This document shows, piece by piece, positions 35,641 through 46,385 of a DNA stretch of 64,000 nucleotides. The stretch spans positions 25,979,419 through 26,043,418 of the forward strand of contig OZ023206.1 of assembly GCA_963995525.1 (NCBI GenBank). Reading direction: 5' to 3'. The notes under the pieces are model-generated. The model was not told where the DNA came from. It was given only the letters and a program-made list of their open reading frames with translations, and searched no databases. Source of the DNA: Escarpia spicata (lineage: Eukaryota > Annelida > Polychaeta > Sabellida > Siboglinidae). A program made the translations under genes and the position numbers. Within the stretch, counting starts at the first letter, position 1. Every line of letters begins with the position of its first letter.

Positions 35641-36635
35641 CCTTGTAACACTTTGTCGTGATTGCCCAAAGACATACCACTCCCATGTAACACTTTGTGT
35701 CACTATTGCCCAAAGACCTCCACTCCAATATAACACTTTGTGTCACTATTGCCTAAAGACCCCACTCCCATGTAACCTTTGTGACTATTGTCCAAAGTCC
35801 CCCACTCGAATGTAACACTTTGTGTCACTATTGACCAAAGTCCCCCACTCCCATGTAACCTTTGTCACTATTACCCAAAGACCCCCACTCCCATGTAACA
35901 CTTTGTCACTATTGCCCAAAGACCCCACCCCCATGTAACACTGTCACTATTGCCCAAAGACCCACACTCCCATGTAACACGTTGTCACTATTGCCCAAAG
36001 ACCCCCACTCCCATGTACCACTTTGTCACTATTGCCCAAAGACCCCACCCCCATGTAACACTGTCACTATTGCCCAAAGACCCACACTCCCATGTAACAC
36101 GTTGTCACTATTGCCCAAAGACCCCCACTCCCATGTACCACTTTGTCACTATTGCCCAAAGACCCCCACTCCCCCTTGTCACTATTACCCAAAGACCCCC
36201 ACGCCCATGTAACACTGTCACTATTGCCAAAAGACCCATACTCCCATATAACACTTTGTTACAAGACCCCCACTCCCATGTACCACTATGTCACTATTGC
36301 CCAAAGACCCCCACTCCCAAGTAACACCTTGTTACTATTGCCAAAAGACCCCACTCCCATGTAACACGTTGTCACTATTGCCCAAAGACCCCCACTCCCA
36401 TGTACCACTTTGTCACTATTGCCCAAAGACCCCCACTCTCATGTAACACTTTGTCACAAGACCCCCACTCCCATGTACCACTATGTCACTATTGCTCAAA
36501 GACCCCCAATTCCATGTAACACTTTGTCACAAGACCCCCACTCCCATGTAACACTTTGTTACAAGACCCCCACTCCCACGTAACACTTTGCCACAAGACC
36601 CCCATTCCTATGTAACACTTCGTCACATCACCAGT
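35640..36635. repeat. About 41-bp minisatellite in the spacer
   Basis: Units combine CCCCCACTCCCATGTAACAC, TTTGTCACTATT and GCCCAAAGA, with some units lacking the CTATTGCCC part (TTTGTCACAAGACCCCC). It is present once, only in the spacer, so it is not part of the arms. Confidence 0.88.
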
Positions 36636-36779
36636 GTGACATACTTTATGGCTGCCCCCTGTGTATAAGAACCATCACATGACACGACTCACCGAGCAGC
36701 CTTTGACCTTCTCGAGAAGGAAGGCGAGGCTCTTGAGGGTGTCCTCCTCCTCTACGTCCTCCGCATCCTCTACTGCAAC

Positions 36780-37165
36780 ACCAAGGCACTACATCACAAC
36801 ACAGCATCACATCACATCACAACACCACATCACATCCTCCAGTACAATACCACAGCACAGCATCACATCACCACTACATCACATCAATACATGATTACAT
36901 CACAATACAGCATCACTACATCACAACATAGCATATCATCTCATCGCATCACTACATCATATCATCTCATCACATTCACTACATCATATCATCGCATCAC
37001 ATCACTACATCATATCAACTCATTACATCAGTGCATCACATCACTACATCATATCATCTGATTACATCACTACATCACATCACAACATCATATCATCTCA
37101 TCACATCACTACATCATATCATCTCATCACTACATCACATCATCTCATCACATCACTACATCATG
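36780..37165. repeat. CATCACATCACTACATC-type short repeat
   Basis: Short degenerate units of ATCAC, TACATC and ATCATATC continue to a GTAT run near 37165-37190. Simple-sequence expansion; no coding content. Confidence 0.85.
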
Positions 37166-37282
37166 TATGTATGTATGTGTATGTACGTATTTTGCGAGTT
37201 CTACTATCAAAAGAGTGACATTTTGTGAGTTCTACTGTGGTGTCCTAGCCTTACACGCATGCACGCACCCATGCACCCACCC

Positions 37283-37383
37283 ACCGTCGCCGTCCCCACC
37301 CGCCCTCGCCGCCGCAGAGGCGGCGCGCGCGCGCCGCCCTTCCCGGAAGGGCGGCGGCGAGGGCGGGTGGGGACGGCGACGGT
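37283..37383. repeat. GC-rich hairpin at the spacer/right-arm border
   Basis: The 31 bases 37283-37313 (starting ACCGTCGCCGTCCCCACCCG) are the exact reverse complement of 37353-37383. The 39-base loop contains two smaller palindromes (GCGGCGCGCGCGCGCCGC and CTTCCCGGAAG). The hairpin ends exactly where the right arm begins, and the other arm border has no counterpart. It is far richer in GC than everything around it. Confidence 0.9.
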
Positions 37384-37516
37384 CTACGTCAATTAGCCTT
37401 TAATATTCCCTCATTACTCCTTCATTACCCGCCAGGTGGTACTACTTCCACTAGGAGGTCGGTCCCGTGACAGGCTAATTCCCCCTCAGGAGCAGACACT
37501 AGCTCCTTCACTTTCC

Positions 37517-40285
37517 GCCAAGCTAGACCATATATGGAAGGCAAACATGTAACAAGCTAGTCCATGTACGGAAGGCAAACTTGTAACAAGCTAGACCATG
37601 TATGAAAGGCAGACCTGTAACAAGCTAGTCCATGTATGGAAGGTAAACATGTAACAAGCTAGTCCATGTACGGAAGGTATACATGTAACAAGCTAGACCA
37701 TGTACGGAAGGCCAACATGTAACAAGCTAGTCCATGTACGGAAGGCAGACATGTAACAGGCTAGACCATGTATGAAAGGCAAACATGTAACAAGCTAGAC
37801 CATATATGGAAGGGAGACATGTAACAAGCTAAACCATGTACGGAAGGCAAACATGTAACAAGCTAGTCCGTGTATGGAAGGCAAACATGTAACAAGCTAG
37901 ACCATGTATGGAAGGCAAACATGTCACAAGTTAGATCATGTATGGAAGGCAGACATGTAGCAAGCTAGACCATGTATGGAAGGCAGACATGTAACAAGCC
38001 AGACCATGTATGGAAGGCAAACATGTAACAAGCTAGTCCGTGTATGGAAGGTAAACATGTAACAAGCTAGACCATGTATGGATAGCAAACAGGTAACAAG
38101 CTAGTCCATGTATGGAAGGCAGACATGTAACAAGCAAGACCATGTACGGAAGGCAAACATGTAACAAGCTAGACCATGTATGGAAGGCAAACTTGTAACA
38201 AGCTAGACCATGTACGGAAGGCCAACATGTAACAAGCTAGTCCATGTATGGATAGCAAACAGGTATCAAGCTAGTCCATGTATGGAAGGCAGACATGTAA
38301 CAAGCTAGACCATGTACGGAAGGCAAACATATAACAAGCTAGACCATGTATGGAAGGCAAACTTGTAACAAGCTAGACCATGTACGGAAGGCCAACATGT
38401 AACAAGCTAGTCCATGTATGGATAGCAAACAGGTATCAAGCTAGTCCATGTATGGAAGGCAGACATGTAACAAGCTAGACCATGTACGGAAGGCAAACAT
38501 GTAACAAGCTAGACCATGTATGAAAGGCAAACTTGTAACAAGCTAGACCATGTACGGAAGGCCAACATGTAACAAGCTAGTCCATGTACGGAAGGCAGCC
38601 ATGTAACAGACTAGACCATGTATGAAAGGCAAACATGTAACAAGCTAGACCATATATGGAAGGCAGACATGTAACAAGCTAGACCATGTATGGAAGGCAA
38701 CCATGTAACAAGCTAGACCATATATGGAAGGCAGACAGGTAGCAAGTTAGACCATGTATGGAAGGCAGACATGTAACAAACCAGACCATGTATAGAAGGC
38801 AAACACGTAACAAGCTAGTCCGTGTATGGAAGGCAAACATGTAACAAGCTCGACCATGTATGGATAGCAAACAGGTAACAAGCTTGTCCATGTATGGAAG
38901 GCAGACATGTAACAAGCTAGACCATGTACAGAAGGCAAACATGTAGCAAGCTAGACCATGGATGGAAGGGAAACATGTAACAAGTTAGTCCATGTATGAA
39001 AGACAAATATGTAACAAGGTAGACCGTGCATGGAAGGCAAACATGTAACATGCTAGTCCATGTATGGAAGGTCAACATGTAACAAACTAGACCATGTACG
39101 AAAGGCAAACATGTAACAGGCTAGACCATGTATGGATGGCAAACATGTAATATGGAAGGCAAACATGTAACAAGGTAGTCCATGTATGGAAGGTCAACAT
39201 GTAACAAGCTAGACCATGTACGGAAGGCCAACATGTAACAAGCTAGTCCATGTATGGATAGCAAACAGGTATCAAGCTAGTCCATGTATAGAAGGCAGAC
39301 ATGTAACAAGCTAGACCATGTATGGAAGGCAAACATGTAAAAAGCTAGACCATGTATGGAAGGCAAACTTGTAACAAGCTAGACCATGTACGGAAGGCCA
39401 ACATGTAACAAGCTAGTCCATGTACGGAAGGGAGCCATGTAACAGACTTAGACCATGTATGAAAGGCAAACATGTAACAAGCTAGACCATATATGGAAGG
39501 CAGACATGTAACAAGCTAGACCATGTATGGAAGGCAACCATGTAACAAGCTAGATCATGTATGGAAGGCAAACATGTCACAAGTTAGACCATATATGGAA
39601 GGCAGACATGTAGCAAGTTAGACCATGTATGGAAGGCAGACATGTAACAAGCCAGACCATGTATAGAAGGCAAACACGTAACAAGCTAGTCCGTGTATGG
39701 AAGGCAAACATGTAACAAGCTCGACCATGTATGGATAGCAAACAGGTAACAAGCTAGTCCATGTATGGAAGGCAGACATGTAACAAGCTAGACCATGTAC
39801 AGAAGACAAACATGTAGCAAGCTAGACCATGGATGGAAGGGAAACATGTAACAAGTTAGTCCATGTATGAAAGACAAATATGTAACAAGGTAGACCGTGC
39901 ATGGAAGGCAAACATGTAACATGCTAGTCCATGTATGGAAGGTCAACATGTAACAAACTAGACCATGTACGAAAGGCAAACATGTAACAGGCTAGACCAT
40001 GTATGGATGGCAAACATGTAACAAGGTAGACCATGTATGGAAGGCAAACATGTAACAAGCTAGTCCATGTATGGAAGGTCAACATGTACCAAGCTAGACC
40101 ATGTACGAAAGGCAAACATGTAACAAGCTAGACCATGTATGGAAGGCAAACATGTAACAAACTAGACCATGTATGGAAGGTAGACATGTAACAAGCTAGG
40201 CCGTGTATGGAAGGCAAACATGTAACAAGCTAGACCATGTATGGAAGGCAGACATGTAACAGGCTAGACCATGTACGGAATGCAC
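37517..40285. repeat. 34-bp minisatellite (right arm)
   Basis: Reverse-oriented partner of 32565-35275, with unit AAACATGTAACAAGCTAG plus ACCATGTATGGAAGGC. Block order is mirrored, including the irregular piece with TAATATGGAAGGC near 39148 (left arm near 33668), so the arms arose by copying a whole array, not by separate expansion. Confidence 0.92.
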
Positions 40286-40387
40286 CCGCTAATGAGCACC
40301 TGTGACACTAGATGTATATGACAGTTTGAAGAATGAGAATTGTGGTAAGTAAACTGTTGGAAGTTGGAACACGTGTATGGATGGACG

Positions 40388-40478
40388 TAGCGTAGTGGCT
40401 TCTCGTGAGTGTCGAGTCACGCGGCTTATCTCATACTGCACCCGCTAACGAGCACGGGTAGAGAGCGGAGTTCAACTC
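40388..40478 (+). other. tRNA-like Pol III box pair in right arm
   Basis: TAGCGTAGTGG (40388-40398) matches the A-box consensus and GTTCAACTC (40470-40478) the B-box consensus. The gap is longer than in most tRNA genes and the T stem is not paired. Possible degenerate SINE head inside the arm. Confidence 0.2.
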
Positions 40479-40494
40479 GTGACTCCATTGTCTG

Positions 40495-40690
40495 TACTGT
40501 CTCGTGATTGAAAAGACATAACACCTCTATCGGGTTTGCGTATATAAACCTAACAAAACTCTAGTGGAGCATATTACTTTCTACCGACTTCGAACAACGC
40601 AACTTCACTCCGACTGCTGAAGATGGCGAGCGCTCACGACAAGGCATGTCCCGAGGACAAGATGAATATTATACGTCTCCAATAAGTAAG
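40495..40690 (+). promoter_or_regulatory. TATA promoter and candidate first exon in right arm
   Basis: TATATAAA at 40541-40548 sits in a 65-base block (TCTCGTGATTGAAAAGACAT to CCTAACAAAACT) that is repeated at 41483-41550. Downstream are two start codons in different frames: 40623 (MASAHDKACPEDKMNIIRLQ, then stop) and 40646 (MSRGQDEYYTSPI), both reaching the consensus donor AATAA|GTAAGT near 40686. A spliced transcript toward the acidic exon at 41871 is possible but the phases of the two ends do not match directly. The left arm has the same block mirrored near 32120-32360. Confidence 0.35.
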
Positions 40691-40739
40691 TGCTGCAAAC
40701 TTTGTATTTTATCGCTTGACATACGCTTGACCTCCCAAG

Positions 40740-41385
40740 TATTTCCTCGCCTTCTCTGCCTTCCTATCCTCCTCTGTATCCCTCTCCTCTCTTCCCTCAC
40801 CTTCTCTGCCTTCCTATCCTCCCCTGTCTCCCACTCCTCTCTTTCTTCGCCTTCTCTGCCTTCCTATCCTCCTCTGTCTACCTCTCCTCTCTTCCCTCGC
40901 CTTCTCTGCCTTACTATCCTCCCCGTTTCCCTCTCCTCACTTCCCTCACCTTCTCTACCTTCCTATCCTCCTCTGTCTCCCTCTCCTCTCTTCCCTCGAC
41001 TTCTCTGCCTTCCTATCCTCCTCTGTCTCCCTCTCCTCTCTTTCCTCGCCTCCTCTGTCTTCCTATCCTCCCCTGTCTCCCTCTCCTCTCTTCCATCGCC
41101 TTCTCTGCCTTCCTATCCTCCTCTGTCTCCCTCTCCTCTCTTTCCTCGCCTTCTCTGCCTTCCTATCTTCCTCTGTCTCCCTCTCCTCTCTTCTCTCGCC
41201 TCCTCTGCCTTCCTATTCTCTCCTGTCTCCCTCTCCTGTCTTTCCTCGTCTTCTCTTCCTTCCTATCCTCCTCTGTCTCCCTCTCCTCTCTTTCCTCGCC
41301 TTCTCTACCTTCCTATCCTCCTCTGTCTCCCTTTCCTCTCTTCCCTCGCCTTCTCTGCCTTCCTATCCTCCTCTGTCTCCCTTCT
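40740..41385. repeat. 50-bp minisatellite (right arm)
   Basis: Mirror of 31430-32115, CT-rich on +. It would lie in the intron of the candidate arm gene. Confidence 0.9.
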
Positions 41386-41482
41386 GTGCTTGAGCTTGTC
41401 AAATCTCTTTTGGTGGCTTTCTTTACCTCCTTCTCAGCTAGTGTGTACTGTGCTTGAGCTGGTCTTGTCTCTTCTCGTGTTT

Positions 41483-41760
41483 TTGCATTGTCTCGTGATT
41501 GAAAAGACATAACGTCTCTATCGGGTTTGCGTATATAAACCTAACAAAACTATATACATGTTGTGTCACAGTCCTTTCTTATCTATGCGTATGTTGACCT
41601 AACCTGCCCTCTTGTCGTTTCGGCTAGCTACGTGGTGTCTGGTTACTGATCGCGTCAGGCGACGTCTACATATTGTGTCATAGTCCATTCTTATCTCTCT
41701 CGTCTGTTGCCCTAGTTTGCCCTTTTATCGTGTTGGCTACCTACGCGGTGTCTGGTTACA
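41483..41760. repeat. Second TATA block and ~105-bp tandem pair (right arm)
   Basis: 41483-41550 repeats the TATA block of 40495-40560. It is followed by two diverged copies of a ~105-bp unit (ACATGTTGTGTCACAGTCC... and ACATATTGTGTCATAGTCC..., both ending CGGTGTCTGGTTAC or TGGTGTCTGGTTAC). The left arm carries the mirror. Confidence 0.65.
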
Positions 41761-41916
41761 TCGCTGGTCTATTCCCACCGGTTGTACTTCGCACAATATA
41801 TAATATCATTTTCAAAGTTTTCATATATGTTTCAGAGACGATATTTTTAAAGTTTTCATATATGTTCCAGAGAAGAAGAACTCCACGACTACCATGAATG
41901 TGCTTTCTGTGTCGTC

Positions 41917-42072
41917 ATGACTGAACTGCTGAGGACACGGGACCGGTTTGATCCTCCAAACCCTTGGGTTGACTCCGACCCTGTTGCCCCCCTGGACACG
42001 GGGGATGTCGAAAATTGGTGTCCGGAGACAGATGATGATGATGATGGTTTCGTTGATGTAATCGATCCCTGA
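41917..42072 (+). CDS. Small acidic ORF in right arm (candidate last exon)
   Basis: Same 51-codon frame as 30733-30888. Upstream codons in frame back to an acceptor-like TTCCAG (41865-41870) read EEELHDYHECAFCVV, so the exon may begin at 41871. After the stop comes AATAAA at 42077-42082, a fitting poly(A) signal. Further AATAAA signals lie near 42334 and 42378. Conservation of both copies may only reflect the recent arm duplication. Function unknown. Confidence 0.38.
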   Translation: MTELLRTRDRFDPPNPWVDSDPVAPLDTGDVENWCPETDDDDDGFVDVIDP

Positions 42073-42660
42073 TGTTAATAAAACTATTCAACTTTCAAAC
42101 TGTGGTGTTTGTTGGTTATTACCTTATATATAATCCTTCTTTCATACATACATACACACATACATACATATTTTAAAGTTTCATATATATATATATATAT
42201 TCATAAACATTCTCACCCGTAAGTCGTATACCATCATCATCATCCCGCGAGCCGCTGGCGTGGTCGTATTGACCCCTAAGCTCACGACCTCTGTCGCGGT
42301 GTTCACTCACCCACAAGTCTTGATGTACTTCGTTTAATAAAACACGGTTTCATATTATACGCTTGTATCTTTCATCAATAAAACACGTGTGCACTCGTAT
42401 ACTCTTGTGTTTCGTTAGTTCTTTCATACACGCGCATTCACCTTCCCTCCCATACACGTACACAACTAATAACACCCTCTCTACACTCCCCGCGTCACCT
42501 CTAACGTACCCGCCAGGGGGCGCCTCTCGTTATACATACGGTCACGTGACTACTCACTTTGCTCAGGGGGGCGGCTTTCGAAACCTCCCTATTATCAACC
42601 AAAAACTCCTCCGAAATGCCTTAGGATACCTATCCAAAACGTCTCTCTTACTACTCGCGC

Positions 42661-42850
42661 AGGTCTCGACTTCCTAGGACCAGCGTTTCAACCGTTTGCT
42701 TTTGCTGTCCGCGGTACACAGCGACATCGCAAAACTGACGATGGATCTTCAGAGTGATCTTATCTACGACTATGTCCATCCGAAGGGTGATCTGTCGTCG
42801 AATATCAGTCGACCTCACGCACCAAACGTGTCGTTTAGTTCTAGGCAGTG
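42661..42850 (+). pseudogene. CD225 gene C, exon 1 with leader (decayed)
   Basis: The leader GACTTCCTAGGACCAGCGTTTCAACC aligns in pieces with gene B (ACTTCCTACGACCAGCGTTT). ATG at 42741 follows CTGACG, as in gene B. The product begins MDLQSDLIYDYVHPKGD, matching MDHQSDASCGNDQPKVD of gene B at several places. The donor is lost: AATATCAGTCG replaces the AACG|GTAAGT of gene B. The frame runs on to a stop after 36 codons. No exon 2 or 3 was found in the following 20 kb. The promoter side has been moved 12.5 kb away by the foldback-like element. Confidence 0.65.
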
Positions 42851-43720
42851 ATTAATGAAATTACACCCCATATTACGTAGGCTCGATAAATTTTGTACTT
42901 GTACATACGTACAGTTAAAGCACAACTTTACAACTCCACGCCATACCTCATTTTGACGGGGATAAAATGCGTTTTCAAACGGTATGTAACATAGCCTAAT
43001 GTATGTAGATAAAGAAGCTACGCAACCATTGTAAGTACAGAACTTTTGTGGATTGGCGTAGTTTTGAACATTCTTCGATTCAAGGTGACGTTGTTTAGAC
43101 TTTACTCCACACCTACTGCACCATTTGATTGCTCTCCGTCGTATCAGCTAGTTACGGGGAGACAGTTGTGTTTCCAATGGTATACCATATTGCCATGAAT
43201 AGATAAGTAAAGATGTACCCAACCAATTTTATATTGTATGACTTTGCCGGATGATACAATTTCGAACATTTATTACTTGACGGTGACTCTGTTTGGTCGT
43301 CCCTCCACATCAACTCCATCGACTAACAGCTTCAGGTCATACCTCATTTTGACGGGGATAAATGGTTGTTTCAAACAGTGTTTTATTCATACATATAATG
43401 ATGTAGTTACAGACAATATTTTTTTTTCCAAAAATATATTGATTGACCATCGTGTAATTAAGTAAAGTAGATATGCGACCATTGTAATGTTAAGACGATT
43501 GCGGAAGCGCAAAATTAATCATTTGACGGTGACTTTGCTTGACCTTGGATTCACGCTTATTGCACCACTTGGCAGCACTACGACAAGCCTGGTTGGGAGG
43601 AGAGATGTAGAGCTTTCAAATTATACACGATTTGGGTGTGTGTAAGGGGGGGATATAAACTCCTGAAATAAAGCATTTTGGGGGGATTTGCCGCTCACCT
43701 AGAAGTGGAGTTGGCGAAGA
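42850..43720. repeat. About 200-bp diverged tandem repeat, 3-4 units
   Basis: Landmarks recur at ~200-base steps: GACGGGGATAAAATG near 42956, TACGGGGAGACAG near 43153, GACGGGGATAAATGG near 43357, each followed by a T-rich part with TTTCAAACGGT, TTTCCAATGGT or TTTCAAACAGT and later GACGGTGAC or GGTGACG. Old satellite-like sequence; no gene. Confidence 0.6.
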
Positions 43721-43987
43721 ATAAGCATCGCACTTTCACAGCGAGCATAACGAGTAACCAAGAGAGCGAATTATGTTTCATGCTAAAACTGTCAAAGTTG
43801 GTGGTACATTATGTTTGCTATCCAATAATATAGTAACCAATAGAATAATGCACATCCCTGTAATCCTCGATGCAATCTCACTATCTCTTAGCGTGGCCTT
43901 CATGATTAGTTTTCGCACCGTCTCTGACCTGCCGCCTGACAACGTCGGATGTCGAATTAGTGCCCCCTAGCGAATGAAATATTGGAC

Positions 43988-44233
43988 CTAGCAAATCAGC
44001 TGTTGACCGATGTTATTGGTTGAACTAAAAACCAGAGGATTGTAGTAGTCCAAGCTGGATGCTAACATGGCATCAGTACACGTTCTGTTGTCGATTGAGT
44101 AAGAAACAAACGTAAACAAACCGTGAATCAAACCGGTGATGCGTAGATGCAGCGAGCTAGTTCTGATGGTACGAGACACCTGCATGGCTACATCCAGGTG
44201 TCTATCAAAGGTAGACGACGAGACTTTTAACAC
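43988..44233 (-). pseudogene. LINE reverse-transcriptase fragment
   Basis: An 81-codon frame on - with TFDRHLDVAMQVSRTIRTSS and MLASSLDYYNPLVFSSTNN. This matches the thumb region of CR1/jockey-group RTs (pattern: TFDRHV...ALRHIR...SRLDYCNSLLYG). It lacks the catalytic part. Short remnant, family not resolved. Confidence 0.55.
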
Positions 44234-45180
44234 GTTCAGTTGCTCTGATTTTAAATGTCCCTACGCGTACGTGCTATCCACTTAAACAGTAGATGCAGAT
44301 TTGGGGACAGCAGGTAGAATTTATGTTTTGGTGTGATCCGTGCGTAGAAATGGCAAGTGCTGAAGTAACCATACTTTAAAAAGCTGGCGTTAGCCCCCCA
44401 AAATCCTGAGTTACCCCAAGGTGTAATTAAACACCGCTGCAATAGTCGAATTTATGTAATTTCATGCCAAGTGTGGATTTCGTGTTTGTTGTTCTAGTAG
44501 ATGTAAAAGAGCTTATTGAATTTCACTATTCACTTTGTTTTCAGAACTGAATAAATTCTCCATGCACAAGAGTCACATGAGTATTTTGAACCCTCGAACA
44601 GTTCATCTCTGGTCGCTATCAGTTTGATCAGATCGGCGTTATACCCTGAAGATTGTTTACAACATTAGACACGCTTCGCAATAATAGAGCATGTTCGTTC
44701 TTTATTCTCCTGTTCGAATTGCGTGAAAACAATTAAGTCAGAATATGCATCCATGCGAAGTGCTTGAAAAAGTCTATGTTATATGTTTTTAAGGACGGTA
44801 TACTAAGGTAAATTAGTAAGTAAGAATATAGTTTTTATGATTACAAGATACAAGAAAGATGTGTTTATATAATACATGTAAAACTAGCGCTTAAAGCACT
44901 ACTCTACTGAGAACTACCGACGACCTAAGCTAAAATGATAAGTATTCATTCTTAAATGTTATAAGAACGAAAAACCCATAATTATAAGCGAACGTCGCCC
45001 GGCGCGCAATTCTCCCAGACGTCTCCCCGTCCAAAACCGGTCGCTTGCTCACGTCAGCCGACGACGATGCTACGAAAAAAAACATCGGCGTCGGTTTTAG
45101 CGGGGAATTTCCACGCGCGCACACTCGAATAGCACTGCTCGCTCAAAAATAACAGCAATATTTCCACACGGAAAAGTCCC
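44234..45180. other. No recognised feature
   Basis: Unique-looking sequence. A - strand frame of 64 codons at 44930-45124 (MCARGNSPLKPTP) lies in a locally GC-rich patch and leads away from the LINE-leader doublet to its right, but resembles nothing known. Confidence 0.3.
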
Positions 45181-45189
45181 AAATTGATC

Positions 45190-45415
45190 CCTCACCATCA
45201 AACCGGTATACTGGTCTGGAAGGAGGTTCCGGTCTGAGAGTAAGTTCCGGTTCCGTTTTGCGTAGTGCGCATGCGATTGTACATGTCAAAGGTTAGCGCC
45301 TACTTTCGGCCCGCAGCTGTATGGTCTGGAAGGAGGTTCCGGACTGAGAGTAAGTTCCGGTTCCGTTTTGCGTACACACAGTACATGTCAAAGGTTAGCG
45401 CCTATTTTTGGCCAG
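45190..45415 (-). repeat. Two antisense copies of a LINE leader segment
   Basis: The block GTCTGGAAGGAGGTTCCGGT to TTCCGGTTCCGTTTTGCGTA occurs at about 45211-45263 and again at about 45322-45375, each followed by a shared TACATGTCAAAGGTTAGCGC. Its reverse complement stands at 52362-52415 in the leader of the LINE at 52190-57680, nearly unchanged over about 70 bases. So this is a 5' monomer pair without the rest of that LINE. Confidence 0.7.
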
Positions 45416-45659
45416 CTTAACACGGTGTTTGCCGAAAGAATGTGTGATCCAATTATATTATAGTTTACGTTAATGATACGGTTACTTTTATAATTGTTAG
45501 TATACATAACAAAACCTCATAATTAGCATAACTTGTAGTTATTTGCAAAAAAATTGTGTTTTATTTTGATGTCATTGTCTCAGAGCGTTGACGTTGTGTA
45601 TCTTACGACTTCGTCACAAAGAGCTGCAGTTTTCAGCGCTGTTTTTACGCACAGCGGGT

Positions 45660-46385
45660 TTTGTGGTAAACACAAATATCCGCATTTTAAATGATATGAC
45701 ACATCCTTATCTCCGTCAGTTTGGCGTGTATGAAGCTGAAATGTTGTGTATAATCTAACAGGCCCATTGGGGGTGGTTCGTAGATTTAGATTTAAAAAAA
45801 TTCGTCGGGGGTGGGAATCATGGGGGGTAACAATTTATAAATGACACATATCTCTGTTAATTTGACATATATGAAGCTGAAATGTTTTGTGTGATCTAAG
45901 GTGTCCATTGGGGTAGTTTGTACATATAGGTTTTTTTTCGAAATTCATCCAGGTGGTGGGGGTCTCGGGAGAGGTCACAATTTTAAAATGCACTTATCTC
46001 TGTCATTTTGTCATGTGTGGAGTTGAACTTTTGTATTTGATCTAGCAAGCCCATTGGGATCTAGATATTTAAAGAAAATTCAAAATGTGGGGGTCACAAT
46101 TTAAAAATGGCACTTATCTGGGCCTGTCATGCCTGTATGGATCAGACATTTTTCTGCGATCTAGCGTACACATGGGGATAGTTCGTAGTTTTATATTTTT
46201 TTCTAAATTTTTCCGGGGTGGCGGTCAGGGGGTCACAATTATAAAATAGCACTTATCTCCATCAGTTTTGGAAATATGGGGCTGACATTTTGTGTGCAGT
46301 CTAGAAGTCCCATTGAGGGACTTCAAAATTTGTAGAGGATGGGGATCTTGGGGTCATCATTTCCAAACAGTTTTTCCCAACGCAA
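45660..46385. repeat. Old ~125-140-bp tandem repeat, about five units
   Basis: Each unit has CACTTATCTC(C/T), a GTATGAAGCTGAAATGTT-like part, GATCTA...CCCATTGGGG, a T-rich run and GTGGGGGTC..GGGTCACAATTT. Units are strongly diverged. No coding sequence. Confidence 0.7.

Larger units (their letters stand above)
30145..42660. mobile_element. 12.5-kb foldback-like element with ~5.3-kb inverted arms
   Basis: The left arm 30145-35405 is the near-identical reverse complement of 37382-42660 (outer ends GCGCAAGTAGTAAGAGAGAC and its mirror; inner ends GGCTAATTGACGTAGAC and its mirror). The spacer is 35406-37381. Each arm holds the same order, outside to inside: TATA/poly(A)-type gene signals, a 50-bp GA-rich array, a tRNA-like box pair and a 34-bp array. 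Long inverted arms made of tandem repeats are the mark of foldback (FB/TU-type) elements. Both outer flanks belong to one CD225 gene unit, so this is an insertion. No target-site duplication or transposase was recognised. Confidence 0.72.
37382..42660 (-). repeat. Right inverted arm of the foldback-like element
   Basis: 5279 bases, mirror of 30145-35405. Its outer end CTACTCGCGC abuts the CD225 gene C leader at 42661. Slightly longer than the left arm because of extra 34-bp copies. Confidence 0.88.

Noticed and set aside
32565..40285. Many 63-codon ORFs (VHGLACYM, FHTWTS)
   Set aside because: Produced by the 34-bp minisatellite; no coding signals.
30145..42660. Inverted duplication as a pure assembly artefact
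   Set aside because: A unique spacer, small differences between arms, and two flanks that together rebuild one CD225 gene unit argue for a real insertion, although long-read proof is still needed.
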